Shown here one piece after another: positions 44,265-53,299 of a stretch of DNA of 64,000 nucleotides (positions are counted from its first letter, which is position 1; each line of letters begins with the position of its first letter). Position numbers and translations under genes: made by a program. Location: assembly GCF_009932355.1 (NCBI RefSeq), contig NZ_LEKU01000009.1, positions 62,001 through 126,000 of the forward strand, written 5' to 3'. This DNA is from Riemerella anatipestifer_E. GTDB taxonomy: Bacteria; Bacteroidota; Bacteroidia; Flavobacteriales; Weeksellaceae. Below the pieces are notes generated by a model that did not search any database, had not been told where the DNA came from, and saw only the letters and a program-made list of their open reading frames with translations.

Positions 44265-44319
44265 TCAGTTTTTTAACCTGCTGAAATCATTAGAATTTTG
44301 CGGAGTAATTGAAACGAAA

Positions 44320-45309
44320 ATGAAGATACACCGATTTGTGATTAACGATGAAGATGTAGTTAACTGCTACGGTTACCGAATACTTACGGCAGGAATAGAT
44401 ACCACGCAATTTATGCGTAATCCTGTAGTATTATACATGCACTCTAGAGGCACGCACAAAGTCAACGGTCCAGAAGGCAACGAGGTGGTAGGTCGTGTGG
44501 TTAAGCTAGAAACCAAAGGAGGACAGCTATTAGCAGATGTGGAGTTTGATATGGAAGACGAATTTTCTAAGAAAATAGCTGGAAAGGTAGAACGAGGCTT
44601 TTTAAAAATGTCTTCTATTGGTGCTAATGTGATAGAGACTTCTTCAAGTCCAGAACATTTACTCCCAGGTCAAATATTTGAAACCGTAACCAAATCCAAA
44701 CTGGTAGAACTTTCTATCGTGGATATCGGTGGTAATGATAATGCTTTGAAGCTCCACCGAAACGGTGTTCCTATTCAGTTGAAAAAATTAAAAACAAAAA
44801 TAGAGATGAATATTAAAACTATTGCCCTCGCTCTCGGAATGAGCGAAGATACCAACGAACAATTGGTATTAAAAGAAGTACAGCAACTCAAATTAGCAAA
44901 GGAAACGGCGGAGAGCCGTGTGTCAGAGTTAGAGCAAAGGCAAAAAGCTAACGAAACCGCAGAAGCTACCCAATTAGTGGATAAAGCCATTGCGTTAGGG
45001 TTAATTCCGGAAGCGTTAAAGCAGGGGCAACTGAAAAGTTTTGAATTAGACTTTGACGGACAAAAAGCCACACTTAGCCAACTGATTGCAGACAAAGAAA
45101 AAGAAATCCAGCTTAGCGGAAAAAGCAATGCCGTTAAAACGGTGGTCTTGGGCAAAGGAGAAAAACCTAATACTGGTGTAGAACTCACTTTTGATTATCT
45201 GCAAAAACACGATGTTGAAAAGTTGAGAGATATTAAACTCAACCAACCAGAAGAATATGAACGCTTAGCAAAAGACTATGCTAAAGGCGTAAGATACAAG
45301 GAAAACTAA
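44320..45309 (+). CDS. Prohead protease / scaffold protein
   Basis: The 329-residue protein has an N-terminal protease domain (residues 1-150) with NPVVLYMHS (catalytic His region, about 34-42) and GFLKMSSIGANVIE (Ser region, near 92-105). Next comes a coiled-coil, Gln/Glu-rich scaffold region (about 185-260), as in Mu gpI/Z. The protease cleaves the scaffold during head maturation. It is the first gene of the rightward late operon. Confidence 0.7.
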   Translation: MKIHRFVINDEDVVNCYGYRILTAGIDTTQFMRNPVVLYMHSRGTHKVNGPEGNEVVGRVVKLETKGGQLLADVEFDMEDEFSKKIAGKVERGFLKMSSIGANVIETSSSPEHLLPGQIFETVTKSKLVELSIVDIGGNDNALKLHRNGVPIQLKKLKTKIEMNIKTIALALGMSEDTNEQLVLKEVQQLKLAKETAESRVSELEQRQKANETAEATQLVDKAIALGLIPEALKQGQLKSFELDFDGQKATLSQLIADKEKEIQLSGKSNAVKTVVLGKGEKPNTGVELTFDYLQKHDVEKLRDIKLNQPEEYERLAKDYAKGVRYKEN

Positions 45310-45334
45310 AAAATAATTAAATATAAAAAACGAA

Positions 45335-46351
45335 ATGAAAAAGAAGTTATCAATCAAGGCATTGCTTATCAATTTTTGCTTAGCCTTATTTGTTTCAATG
45401 TTTGTTGCTCCTATGTTTGGAGTATCGGAGCTGCTTATGGCAGTAGTAATTGTGGGGACATCTACGGCGGTACAATACTTTGCACCAGTTATTTCAAGAC
45501 AGGCACTCAATATGAGTTTACAAACGGAAGTTTGGGTTGCTGGGATTAAAGAGAATCCAATTCCTAACCATTCATTTGTTGCCCAGTCGGTGGATATGAG
45601 TGAATATGTGGAAAATAATAAATTACACTTAGCTGAGGCGGGCATTGAACCTTCTGTATACGAAAACTATTTTGAGAATAATGAAGATCCACTACCCATT
45701 GTTGATATAAAGGATATAGATAATGAGGTAGTGCTGAAAACCTACTCTACAGGTCAAACAAGGCATAGGCAATTACAAGAAATAGAATTGAGCTATGATA
45801 GAAGAAATTCTGTACTTCAAAGGCATCGTATTTCCTTAGCGAAAAACTTAGGAAAAAGAGCCGCGTACGCTTGGTCGCCTCAACAGGATAATGAGTTCAA
45901 CAAGGTATTGAACCTCGGAGCTTCTGACTCCGTAATTGACGGAATTATTGACATCAAGGCATTTTTGGAATCTAAGGACATCTATGATGGTATCAATATC
46001 TGCTTTACGCCTGAGCACTTAGCTCGAATTCGTAAAGAGGATAAAAGCCTCTACAAGGAAATCATGAATGAAAGTAAGATGTATGGTATCAATGTTTTCC
46101 AATACGGCAAAAATCCGCTGTACACTTCAGCAGGAGTGAAAAAGCCATTCGGAGCGACCAAGGAAAGCGGCGACAAACAAGCCTCATTCATTTGGGTAAA
46201 AGATGAAGTGTTTAGATGCTTCGGCGACGTAGGTATGTATGCTAATTTGCGAGATAGTGGCGTTCAAGCTGATACCTTATCGTTTGCTCAAAGAGCATTA
46301 GTGGGAGTAATAAGAGCTAAAAACCCTAAATATTTAGGAGCAATTTTATAA
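45335..46351 (+). CDS. Major capsid protein with hydrophobic N-terminal extension
   Basis: The 338-residue protein follows the protease. The body from Met60 (SLQTEVWVAGIKENPIP) resembles Bacteroidota phage coat proteins, with EIELSYDRRNSVLQRHR and FAQRALVGVIRAKNPKY. Residues 8-52 are strongly hydrophobic, with two helix-like stretches, which is unusual for a coat protein. Either this leader is cleaved by the prohead protease, or translation starts at 45512. Position and the C-terminal pattern carry the call. Confidence 0.65.
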   Translation: MKKKLSIKALLINFCLALFVSMFVAPMFGVSELLMAVVIVGTSTAVQYFAPVISRQALNMSLQTEVWVAGIKENPIPNHSFVAQSVDMSEYVENNKLHLAEAGIEPSVYENYFENNEDPLPIVDIKDIDNEVVLKTYSTGQTRHRQLQEIELSYDRRNSVLQRHRISLAKNLGKRAAYAWSPQQDNEFNKVLNLGASDSVIDGIIDIKAFLESKDIYDGINICFTPEHLARIRKEDKSLYKEIMNESKMYGINVFQYGKNPLYTSAGVKKPFGATKESGDKQASFIWVKDEVFRCFGDVGMYANLRDSGVQADTLSFAQRALVGVIRAKNPKYLGAIL

Positions 46352-46355
46352 AGCT

Positions 46356-46703
46356 ATGGATGTAATCACAAAGGCACATAAATACTTAGCGGAACATCCT
46401 AATGTTTCGCAAGTATTTGCCACAACAGACGGATTTTTATTCTTACGAATGGATCACGCAAGGACACACGCTCAATCATTGGAAGATACAGAAGTGTCAG
46501 AATTTGTGAGAGCTAATAAAAAAGAGGAAAAAACTTTTGACACCCTACATGGTAACCTGCAGGAAGTAAAAGGGCGAATTGCAAATATTACCGATATCGG
46601 AATATTAGAAGCCCTCATCTTGCAAGAGGAGGGAGAAGCAAACCGAAAGTCGGTACACAAACTTTTAGCAAATAGAATTGAAGAACTTAAAAAACAAAAC
46701 TAA
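46356..46703 (+). CDS. Hypothetical late protein between capsid and tail sheath
   Basis: The 115-residue protein has an N-terminal alpha/beta pattern with HPNVSQVFATTDGFLFLRMDHA and a helical C-terminus rich in Glu/Lys. It overlaps the sheath start by one base. Position suggests head completion or a minor capsid component, but I do not recognise it. Confidence 0.5.
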   Translation: MDVITKAHKYLAEHPNVSQVFATTDGFLFLRMDHARTHAQSLEDTEVSEFVRANKKEEKTFDTLHGNLQEVKGRIANITDIGILEALILQEEGEANRKSVHKLLANRIEELKKQN

Positions 46704-47872
46704 TGGCTTTACCTAAAGTATTATTTAATATAGCTAAGGATGGTTTGGGTGGATTAGTAGATACAGGGGAAAAAGTACCTGCTCTTATCTGCACAGGAAC
46801 TACAGTAAGCGGAAAAGTTCAACTAGGTAGCTCTTACCAATTTTTTTCGCTTTCAGAGGCAAAAGACTTAGGTATTACCGAAACGGAAAATCCATTTGCC
46901 TACAAACACATCAAGGCTTTTTACGATAAGGCAGGAAACGGTGCGGAAATTTGGTTAATGCTAGTAAGCGATGCTACTACTATGACCGAAATGCTAAACA
47001 AGGATGGAAACTTTGCTCCTAAACTTATAGGTGATGCACGAGGGAATATAAGAGTATTAGGTGTAGTGCGTAAGCCTACAGGCTCTGAAGTATTAGCTGG
47101 AGGCTTAGACAAAGATGTGCAAACGGCCGTAGTAAAGGCTCAAGACTTAGCAGAACATTTCGCTTTGAAGTATATGCCTTTTCGGGTGCTTGTTTCGGGC
47201 AACGCTTGGAATGGTAATGTAGGAGAGCTGACCGACTATAAAACAAGCGATTTCAATAGAGTGGCTTGTTTGATAGGTAGTGAAGATACGGCAAAAGATG
47301 CCGCTATTGGACTAGCATTGGGGAAAATAACAAGCATTCCTGTACAGCGAAAAATCCACCGAGTAAAAGACGGTAGTGTGCTTCCTTTGGTCGCCTATTT
47401 TACCGACGGAACCACAATAGACGGCCGAGCAGACCAATGGGACGCTATTGATGACAAAGGCTATATCTTCTTTAGAACTTTCGCTGGGCGAAGTGGCTAC
47501 TACTTCAGTGGAGATAAAACCCTTACACGTTCGACAGACGATTTTAAGACGCTCAGCAACGGCTTTGTGATGGATAAAGCGATGCTCATTGCTTACGATT
47601 CACTGTTAGAAGAGCTGAGTGATGAAGTTCCTATTAACACTGATGGAACTATTCATCCAGCCATTATTAAGAGTTGGCAATCTAAGGTAGAAAACAACCT
47701 TAACGGCTTAATGGTACAGAAAGGGGAATTATCATCTATAAAAGTATTCATAGACCCTAAACAGGATGTATTGAGAAGTGGAAAAGTAATCGTTAACATT
47801 CAGTTATTACCTGTGGGGTATGCAGAATTAATCGAGGTAAACATTGGATTTACAACAGAAATAAAAGACTAA
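46703..47872 (+). CDS. Tail sheath protein (DUF2586-like)
   Basis: The 389-residue protein matches DUF2586, the sheath of contractile tails in Bacteroidota phages. The N-terminal beta domain begins MALPKVLFNIAKDGLGG. AGGLDKDV is central, GYIFFRTFAGRSGYYFSGDKT (about 253-273) is typical of sheath cores, and the C-terminal beta strand pattern NIQLLPVGYAELIEVNIGF allows strand exchange between subunits. It is followed 3 bases later by the tube. Confidence 0.8.
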   Translation: MALPKVLFNIAKDGLGGLVDTGEKVPALICTGTTVSGKVQLGSSYQFFSLSEAKDLGITETENPFAYKHIKAFYDKAGNGAEIWLMLVSDATTMTEMLNKDGNFAPKLIGDARGNIRVLGVVRKPTGSEVLAGGLDKDVQTAVVKAQDLAEHFALKYMPFRVLVSGNAWNGNVGELTDYKTSDFNRVACLIGSEDTAKDAAIGLALGKITSIPVQRKIHRVKDGSVLPLVAYFTDGTTIDGRADQWDAIDDKGYIFFRTFAGRSGYYFSGDKTLTRSTDDFKTLSNGFVMDKAMLIAYDSLLEELSDEVPINTDGTIHPAIIKSWQSKVENNLNGLMVQKGELSSIKVFIDPKQDVLRSGKVIVNIQLLPVGYAELIEVNIGFTTEIKD

Positions 47873-47875
47873 AAT

Positions 47876-48292
47876 ATGGCAACATTTAGCAGTAAACAAT
47901 ATGCTTGGTGTGATATTACCATTGCCTTTGGTGGTCGTATTATCAACGGTGTTACGGAGGTAGAATACCTAGAGAAAAAAGAAAAAGAGTTTCTCTACGG
48001 GCGTGGGTGCAAGCCACACGCTATTGTAGGCGGTAATAGAAGTTATGAAGGGAAACTGAGCATTTGGCAATCGGAGTTAGAAGCGATGACACGCGACGCC
48101 AAAAACAAGGATATCCTTAGCCTTTCTTTTGATGTAGTGGTTTCCTATGTTCCTAAAGACGGAGGGCAAATGGTAACCGATATTTTGAAAGGCGTAGAAT
48201 TTACCGAAGTGAAAAAAGCGATGAAGCAAGGCGACAAAAATATGATTGTAGAACTCCCAATTATGTTTTTAGATGTAAAACGCCAATCGTAG
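47876..48292 (+). CDS. Tail tube protein
   Basis: The 138-residue protein is the inner tube, with the usual two-sheet barrel pattern. It shows WCDITIAFGGRIINGVTEVEY, a central glycine region, and EFTEVKKAMKQGDKNMIVELPIMFLDV. Its place directly after the sheath, before the assembly chaperone, fixes the role. Confidence 0.75.
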   Translation: MATFSSKQYAWCDITIAFGGRIINGVTEVEYLEKKEKEFLYGRGCKPHAIVGGNRSYEGKLSIWQSELEAMTRDAKNKDILSLSFDVVVSYVPKDGGQMVTDILKGVEFTEVKKAMKQGDKNMIVELPIMFLDVKRQS

Positions 48293-48324
48293 AGTTTAAA
48301 TAACATTTAAAAAGAATTAAAACA

Positions 48325-48621
48325 ATGTCAAAAGAAGTTACACAGGAACAAATTAACGAGTGGAAACAAAAACACGGAGAGATTTTTAAGATTGCCGTTG
48401 AAGACAAAGTGTGTTATCTTAAAAGTCCAGATAGAAAAATAATGGGGCTAGCAACCTCTATGGGGGCGAACGAGCCAATCAAGTTTAACGAAATGGTACT
48501 AAATCAATGCTGGCTTGGTGGTGATGAGGAGATTAAAACGAATGATGCATATTTCTTCGGTGCAAGTGCCCAATTAGGAGGTATTATAGAAGTTAAGACG
48601 GCAACGCTGGAAAAGCTCTAA
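48325..48621 (+). CDS. Tail assembly chaperone, short form
   Basis: The 98-residue protein lies between tail tube and tape measure, where contractile and siphophages encode chaperones that wrap the tape measure. The product is alpha/beta with WKQKHGEIFKIAVEDKVCYLKSPDRK. The zero-frame stop TAA is at 48619-48621. A -1 frame continues without interruption to 48791, so a longer frameshift product is expected. Confidence 0.7.
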   Translation: MSKEVTQEQINEWKQKHGEIFKIAVEDKVCYLKSPDRKIMGLATSMGANEPIKFNEMVLNQCWLGGDEEIKTNDAYFFGASAQLGGIIEVKTATLEKL

Positions 48622-48791
48622 GGGATTTTGAAGTAGACGAAGATGATTTTATTCGCATTGCCAACGCCCAACTTATGTATTATTTGGGTATTCAGAATCC
48701 TAATGATTTAAGTGATGAAGATTGGGCAATGCGGGTAAATGAGATGCAATATCTACGAGAGCAAGAGGCAAAAAACAAAGGATTAACCTAG
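48597..48791 (+). CDS. -1 frame extension of the tail assembly chaperone
   Basis: The -1 frame is open from just after a TAA at 48594-48596 to TAG at 48789-48791. It encodes ALRDFEVDEDDFIRIANAQ and a helical acidic tail ending EAKNKGLT. There is no good start codon, so it is most likely read by -1 slippage near G-GAA-AAG (48609-48615) before the zero-frame stop. That heptamer is not a canonical slip site. Mu gp41 and lambda G/GT work in the same way. Confidence 0.5.
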   Translation, partial: DGNAGKALRDFEVDEDDFIRIANAQLMYYLGIQNPNDLSDEDWAMRVNEMQYLREQEAKNKGLT

Positions 48792-49030
48792 ATAGGATTC
48801 ACTTTTTTGTCTATCATTTTTGCATAAGCTGTCACAAAGCTATTAAAGGCAAAAAACAAAATACCAGCGAGGGCAAAATTTGGAATAAGCCAAAATGAGG
48901 CAGAGACTAAAAGAGTAACTGCTGAAATTATTGGTTTTTTCTTAAAAAGGGCAATGTATCCCTGTATAAAGGCAAGCAAGAATACCAATGCAACGAAAAA
49001 ACCTAGAATGTAAAAGATAAAGACTATCAT
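48788..49030 (-). CDS. Small two-helix membrane protein on the opposite strand (moron candidate)
   Basis: The 80-residue protein has two to three hydrophobic segments (about residues 1-26, 34-52 and 54-68) and a basic tail (KMIDKKVNPI). It is antisense to the late operon, between chaperone and tape measure, so it needs its own promoter and could be expressed in the lysogen. Superinfection exclusion is one possibility. No family recognised. Confidence 0.6.
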   Translation of the reverse strand: MIVFIFYILGFFVALVFLLAFIQGYIALFKKKPIISAVTLLVSASFWLIPNFALAGILFFAFNSFVTAYAKMIDKKVNPI

Positions 49031-49070
49031 TTGTTTAGGCTTTAAAACTTATTACAAATATAATAAAAAA

Positions 49071-50984
49071 ATGGCAAACGGATACGAATTTGTTATCGGA
49101 CTTAAAGATGTAGCTACTGCTACCCTTCAAAAAATAGGAGGCGGGGTTAACGATTTGTATTCGCAAGCTCAAAAAACAACCGACGGACTTGGCAGGTTGC
49201 AGAGTAAAGCGACAGACGCTTTTGGGAAGTATTTTGCAGCAGCAAAATCAGCCGTGAAAGGTTCCGATACGCTAAAACATTCCGTTGATGATTTGAGGGC
49301 TAAGCTGGAATCTGTAAATAAGGTAAGGTTTGGAACGGTATTAAAAAGTGAGTTTGCACAGGCAACTAAAGAGGCTGAGAGATTAGAAAAGCAGGTCCGA
49401 AGACTAGAACAAGGGATATCTGGAAACGGTATTGGTTCTAAGATGAAAGGCTGGAGAAACGATTTCGCCAACTCTTTACCTGGTGCGGACCTTATTAAAA
49501 ACCCTCTTACTATGGCAGGTGCCGCAATGGGAGGATTATGGAGTGCTACGGAAAAATCAATGGAGGCTGGAAAAGAAAAAATGAAGCTCCAAACTTTAGC
49601 AAGTACTCAAGAAGTAGGAACGGCTTTATATGATGGTCTGACAAAATTTGCTACGGACACGGTTTTCGGAACGGAAGTTTACGATATGGCAAATCAAATG
49701 CTTGCCAATGGGATAAAAGATGCCGATGTACTTCCTATTATGCAACAGCTTGGCGATATATCTATGGGCGATGCTAATAAATTAGGAAGTTTATCATTAG
49801 CCTTCGCTCAGATTAACGGCAAAGGTAAGCTCGCAGGACAGGAACTTCTCCAGCTCATTAGTGCAGGGTTCAATCCATTACAAGTACTTTCAGAAAAAAC
49901 TGGGGAAAGTATGGAAAGCCTCACCAAAAGAATGGAGCAAGGGGGAATCTCGGTTGGCGAGGTAAGAAAGGCTTTTGATTTAGCAACAGGTAAGGGTGGT
50001 AAGTTTCATAATATGCTTACCAATGTTGCTAACACTCCCTATGGTAAAATGGAAGGGTTTAAGGGACAGCTTGAGCAAATCATGGTAAAAATAGGAACGG
50101 TGTTCATTCCTATTGTTTCGGCTCTTTTAGACCTATTTAGTACAGCGGCAGATTTCTTCGGTCCTTTTATAGAGCCTTTAGCCATTGGTATAGGTGCGTT
50201 ATCCGCAGGAATATTGGGACTTGCAGCAGCCCAATGGGCTTGGAACTTGGCAATGTCACTTAATCCTATTGGCTTAATTATTATGGGAATAGTAGCTCTA
50301 GTAGCAGCTATTGCCTATTGTATTTACAATATAGACGGGTGGGGTAAAGCGTGGAAGCATACTACCGAAGGCGTAAAGCTATTATTTCAGGCTTTTGTAT
50401 CTGGTATAGAAATACAGTGGAATAATCTCGTTAATGGCTTAATGTTAGGACTTAACAAAATTAAGGAGGGCTGGTATGAGTTTAAAAACGTCGTTGGCTT
50501 GGGTAATGAGGCTGAAAATAATGCTGCCCTAAATGCCATTGCTCAAGATACCAATAATAGAAAAAAGCAAATAGTCGACGGTATAAAAAAAACGGTGGCA
50601 TTAGGAACTGCCGCTAAAAATGAGTTTGGAAAGGTAGGTCAATCGCTTTCGTGGAAAGGGGCGTCAATGTCTGATGTGAAAGATGGAATAATGAGCAAAG
50701 TAATGCCTACCGTGGGCAATAAAGGAGGGTATTTAGGTGGAAATGCTGGAGTGTCTAAAACAGATAAAAAAACAAAAGGTAACGGTACGGGAAAACAAAA
50801 AACCGATAGTATTATTTCGGGGGGCTCAAAACAAATGTCCATCATTGTAAATATAGGGAAACTTCAAGACCAAACAGTCATACATGTAGATAGTACAGAA
50901 AAAGGGCTTAATACACTTGGAGACAAAGTGCAAGAAATGTTATTGCGTTCAGTGAATAGTGTTAATCAATTACAATCAGGGTAA
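49071..50984 (+). CDS. Tape measure protein
   Basis: The 637-residue protein sets tail length. A coiled N-terminus (to about 140) is followed by a TP901-type tape-measure domain (about 150-320) including DLFSTAADFFG near its end. Hydrophobic helices at about 360-420 (LAIGIGALSAGILGLAAAQWAWNLAMS, IIMGIVALVAAIAYCIY) are typical of the membrane-active part. A Lys/Gly-rich linker and a final conserved strand domain follow. The protein is short for the class, implying a short tail. Confidence 0.85.
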   Translation: MANGYEFVIGLKDVATATLQKIGGGVNDLYSQAQKTTDGLGRLQSKATDAFGKYFAAAKSAVKGSDTLKHSVDDLRAKLESVNKVRFGTVLKSEFAQATKEAERLEKQVRRLEQGISGNGIGSKMKGWRNDFANSLPGADLIKNPLTMAGAAMGGLWSATEKSMEAGKEKMKLQTLASTQEVGTALYDGLTKFATDTVFGTEVYDMANQMLANGIKDADVLPIMQQLGDISMGDANKLGSLSLAFAQINGKGKLAGQELLQLISAGFNPLQVLSEKTGESMESLTKRMEQGGISVGEVRKAFDLATGKGGKFHNMLTNVANTPYGKMEGFKGQLEQIMVKIGTVFIPIVSALLDLFSTAADFFGPFIEPLAIGIGALSAGILGLAAAQWAWNLAMSLNPIGLIIMGIVALVAAIAYCIYNIDGWGKAWKHTTEGVKLLFQAFVSGIEIQWNNLVNGLMLGLNKIKEGWYEFKNVVGLGNEAENNAALNAIAQDTNNRKKQIVDGIKKTVALGTAAKNEFGKVGQSLSWKGASMSDVKDGIMSKVMPTVGNKGGYLGGNAGVSKTDKKTKGNGTGKQKTDSIISGGSKQMSIIVNIGKLQDQTVIHVDSTEKGLNTLGDKVQEMLLRSVNSVNQLQSG

Positions 50985-50985
50985 A

Positions 50986-51594
50986 ATGGAATTTGATGTA
51001 AAAGAATTAGTAGCAAAGGCTCATTTTGATTATGTAGGTGCTACATTTCCGCAATGGTGGGGGCAGAATAAAACCAAATTTGTTTTGCCTTCGTTGACAG
51101 GTATTGCTCGGGAGCTTCTTTTAGGTAGATTATTTTTTCAAACCTTAAAGCTGAGTTACAATGGAGAAGAATTTCCATTTCCTAACGAGCCTCTTATTTC
51201 AATGAGCCTAGCTAAAACCATAGTAGAAACGGCAACCGTAGGTAAAGAGAGGAAAGGAACAGTAAAGGAGTATATATGTACGGAGGACTATCAAATTACC
51301 ATTAGAGGCGTGTGTATGTATGAGGATGTTAATAAGCGGGATGAGTATCCAGCGGAGCAGGTGCAAAACCTCCAACGCCTATTTGAAATCAACGATACTT
51401 TAGAAATAGTTAATAATCCTTTTCTACTGCTCTTTGATATTAAAAGTTTGGTTTTAAAAGATATTGAATGGGAAGAAATGGCAGGAAATCAAGGGGTGCA
51501 AAAATATACCATCAAAGCGGTAAGCGACCAAGATTTTTACGCCGATTTAACAGAGAAAAATGCGATGGCAAATAACCTTTCAAGATTACAATAA
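50986..51594 (+). CDS. Baseplate/tail protein (DUF6046-like)
   Basis: 202 residues from the ATG at 50986, chosen because it lies just after the tape-measure stop; an in-frame upstream start would overlap it. PLISMSLAKTIVETATVGKERKGTVKEYICTEDYQITIRGV (about residues 69-109) is the conserved core of these Bacteroidota tail proteins. It is probably a distal tail or hub-binding protein. Its end overlaps the next start. Confidence 0.6.
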   Translation: MEFDVKELVAKAHFDYVGATFPQWWGQNKTKFVLPSLTGIARELLLGRLFFQTLKLSYNGEEFPFPNEPLISMSLAKTIVETATVGKERKGTVKEYICTEDYQITIRGVCMYEDVNKRDEYPAEQVQNLQRLFEINDTLEIVNNPFLLLFDIKSLVLKDIEWEEMAGNQGVQKYTIKAVSDQDFYADLTEKNAMANNLSRLQ

Positions 51595-52562
51595 TGTTTG
51601 TATTGACTTCAAAAATAGAAATTGGAAATTTTGTTTTTAACTCCATTACCGAAGTAGAAGTAATGAAAAGCGTGGAGGAGCTTTCCAATACGGCAAAAAT
51701 TAAAATGCCGTCAAAGTTTAGAGTTAGACAAAATGGAGAGTTTAAAAAGGTAGAAGAGGCAATAAAAGTAGGCGATAAAGTAAAAATAACTTTAGGCTAC
51801 GAGCGAAGATATGAGGGCGTCGAGTTTATGGGTTTTGTGACTTCCATAGGTTCAAAAATACCGCTTGAAATAAAGTGTGAAGATGCCATTTGGTTATTAA
51901 GAAGGAAAAATATAAACAAGGCGTTCAACCAAAAAACTACGCTGAAAGAAATTTTAAAAGAAGTCGTAAAAGACACTCCTGTAGAGCTATCTGATAAGAT
52001 ACCTCATGTACCGATAGAAAAAATGGTAATTAGAAATAATAACGGTGCTAAAGTTTTGCAGGATTTAAAGCAAAATTTGGGGATAAGCATTTATCTAGAT
52101 GATGAGGGTAAATTATACGCAGGATTAGAACAAGTCAACAATATAGGTAAGGAGGTCTTATATGACCTAAATTATAATCTGGTGGAAAATAACTTAGAGT
52201 ATAAATCTGCGGATCAAAAGAGGTTAAAGGTTCGCTATACCTATATTGACAAGAAAAATAAGAAAAAAAGTATTGAAGTAGGCGACCAAGATGGAGAATT
52301 AAGAACCTTTCATACATCTGTATTGTCAGACGAAAAGAAAATGAGGGAGCTTGCTAATGCCGAAATGCAAAAATTAAAATATGACGGTTTTGAAGGCTCT
52401 GTAAAAACATTCCTAATACCTTTTGCCACTCCTGGAATGGCTGCCAAAATTATAGATAATGAGCATAAGAATCGTGAGGGTAAATACTTTATAAAAAAAG
52501 TAGTTACCACTTTTGGAACAGGTGGAGCGAGACGAGAGGTAACAATAAGTAATAAGTTATGA
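51594..52562 (+). CDS. Baseplate hub protein, gpD/late-control-like
   Basis: The 322-residue protein resembles gpD (gp27-like) hubs of contractile tails. It has an N-terminal beta domain (ITEVEVMKSVEELSNTAKIKMP), a middle EIKCEDAIWLLRRKN, and LKEILKEVVKDTPV. A hub domain with ISIYLDDEGKLYAGL follows. It overlaps both neighbours (1 and 4 bases). Confidence 0.7.
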   Translation: MFVLTSKIEIGNFVFNSITEVEVMKSVEELSNTAKIKMPSKFRVRQNGEFKKVEEAIKVGDKVKITLGYERRYEGVEFMGFVTSIGSKIPLEIKCEDAIWLLRRKNINKAFNQKTTLKEILKEVVKDTPVELSDKIPHVPIEKMVIRNNNGAKVLQDLKQNLGISIYLDDEGKLYAGLEQVNNIGKEVLYDLNYNLVENNLEYKSADQKRLKVRYTYIDKKNKKKSIEVGDQDGELRTFHTSVLSDEKKMRELANAEMQKLKYDGFEGSVKTFLIPFATPGMAAKIIDNEHKNREGKYFIKKVVTTFGTGGARREVTISNKL

Positions 52563-53050
52563 GTAAAGAGCTACAAGACGCATTTAGGGAGTTAGCTAAA
52601 AGAGACGTTGATACTTTTCCAGTGCAGGTGATTTCGGTAGATAAAACGGCTGGAACATGCACCGTTAGCGATGGAGAAATAGAGTTTACTGATGTGCGGC
52701 TGTCTGCTACTATTGATAACGAAACGAAGCGATTTTATTTATACCCAAAAGTTGGAAGTTTCGTGCTTGTTTCTCCTATTGAAGAGGATATAAATAGGCT
52801 TTATGTAGAGTTTTTCAGTGAAGTGGAAGAGTTTGATTTTAAAACTGAAAACTCCCAAATAAAAATAAATGATGAGGGGTTTCTCCTCCGCAAAGAAAAC
52901 GAAACGCTAAAGGCATTGATGGTGGACTTGATACAAGAAATTAAGAAAATGAAATTCACTACCAATGCGGGACCAACCATCAGGCTAATAAATAAACCTC
53001 AGTTTACGGCAATTGAAAACCGATTTAAAAACTTTTTAAAAGATAATTAA
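52559..53050 (+). CDS. Baseplate spike/assembly protein, gpV/gp45-like OB fold
   Basis: The 163-residue protein begins with a helix, then an OB-type barrel (TFPVQVISVDKTAGTCTVSDGEIEFTDVRL...PKVGSFVLVSPIEED). It continues with a beta-rich rod-like end and a C-terminal helix. This is the layout of short tail spike proteins that pierce the envelope. The hub gene overlaps its start. Confidence 0.6.
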   Translation: MSKELQDAFRELAKRDVDTFPVQVISVDKTAGTCTVSDGEIEFTDVRLSATIDNETKRFYLYPKVGSFVLVSPIEEDINRLYVEFFSEVEEFDFKTENSQIKINDEGFLLRKENETLKALMVDLIQEIKKMKFTTNAGPTIRLINKPQFTAIENRFKNFLKDN

Positions 53051-53051
53051 A

Positions 53052-53294
53052 ATGCCACTTAACAAAGAAAGACTCAAACAAAAAATAAAATTAGCCTTCC
53101 TACAAGAGCAAAACGAAGAGGAAAGTTGGGACAGCTCGGTGGAGCGATTGTCGGATAAAATAGCCACAGCTATCGTGCAAGAAATATTGGAGCTTCGTGT
53201 GGAAGTTCCAGCGGGAATAAAGGTATCGACCACAGGGTCGGCAACCTCCCAAACAGGTGCTACAACAGAGATAAAGATTGCGAATTTAAGCTAA
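53052..53294 (+). CDS. Small late structural protein
   Basis: 80 residues. The N-terminal two thirds is helical (LKQKIKLAFLQEQNEE; SVERLSDKIATAIVQEI) and the end is a Ser/Thr/Gly-rich strand. It has a place in the baseplate cluster. I recognise the layout from Bacteroidota prophages but no defined function. Confidence 0.5.
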   Translation: MPLNKERLKQKIKLAFLQEQNEEESWDSSVERLSDKIATAIVQEILELRVEVPAGIKVSTTGSATSQTGATTEIKIANLS

Positions 53295-53299
53295 ATAAC

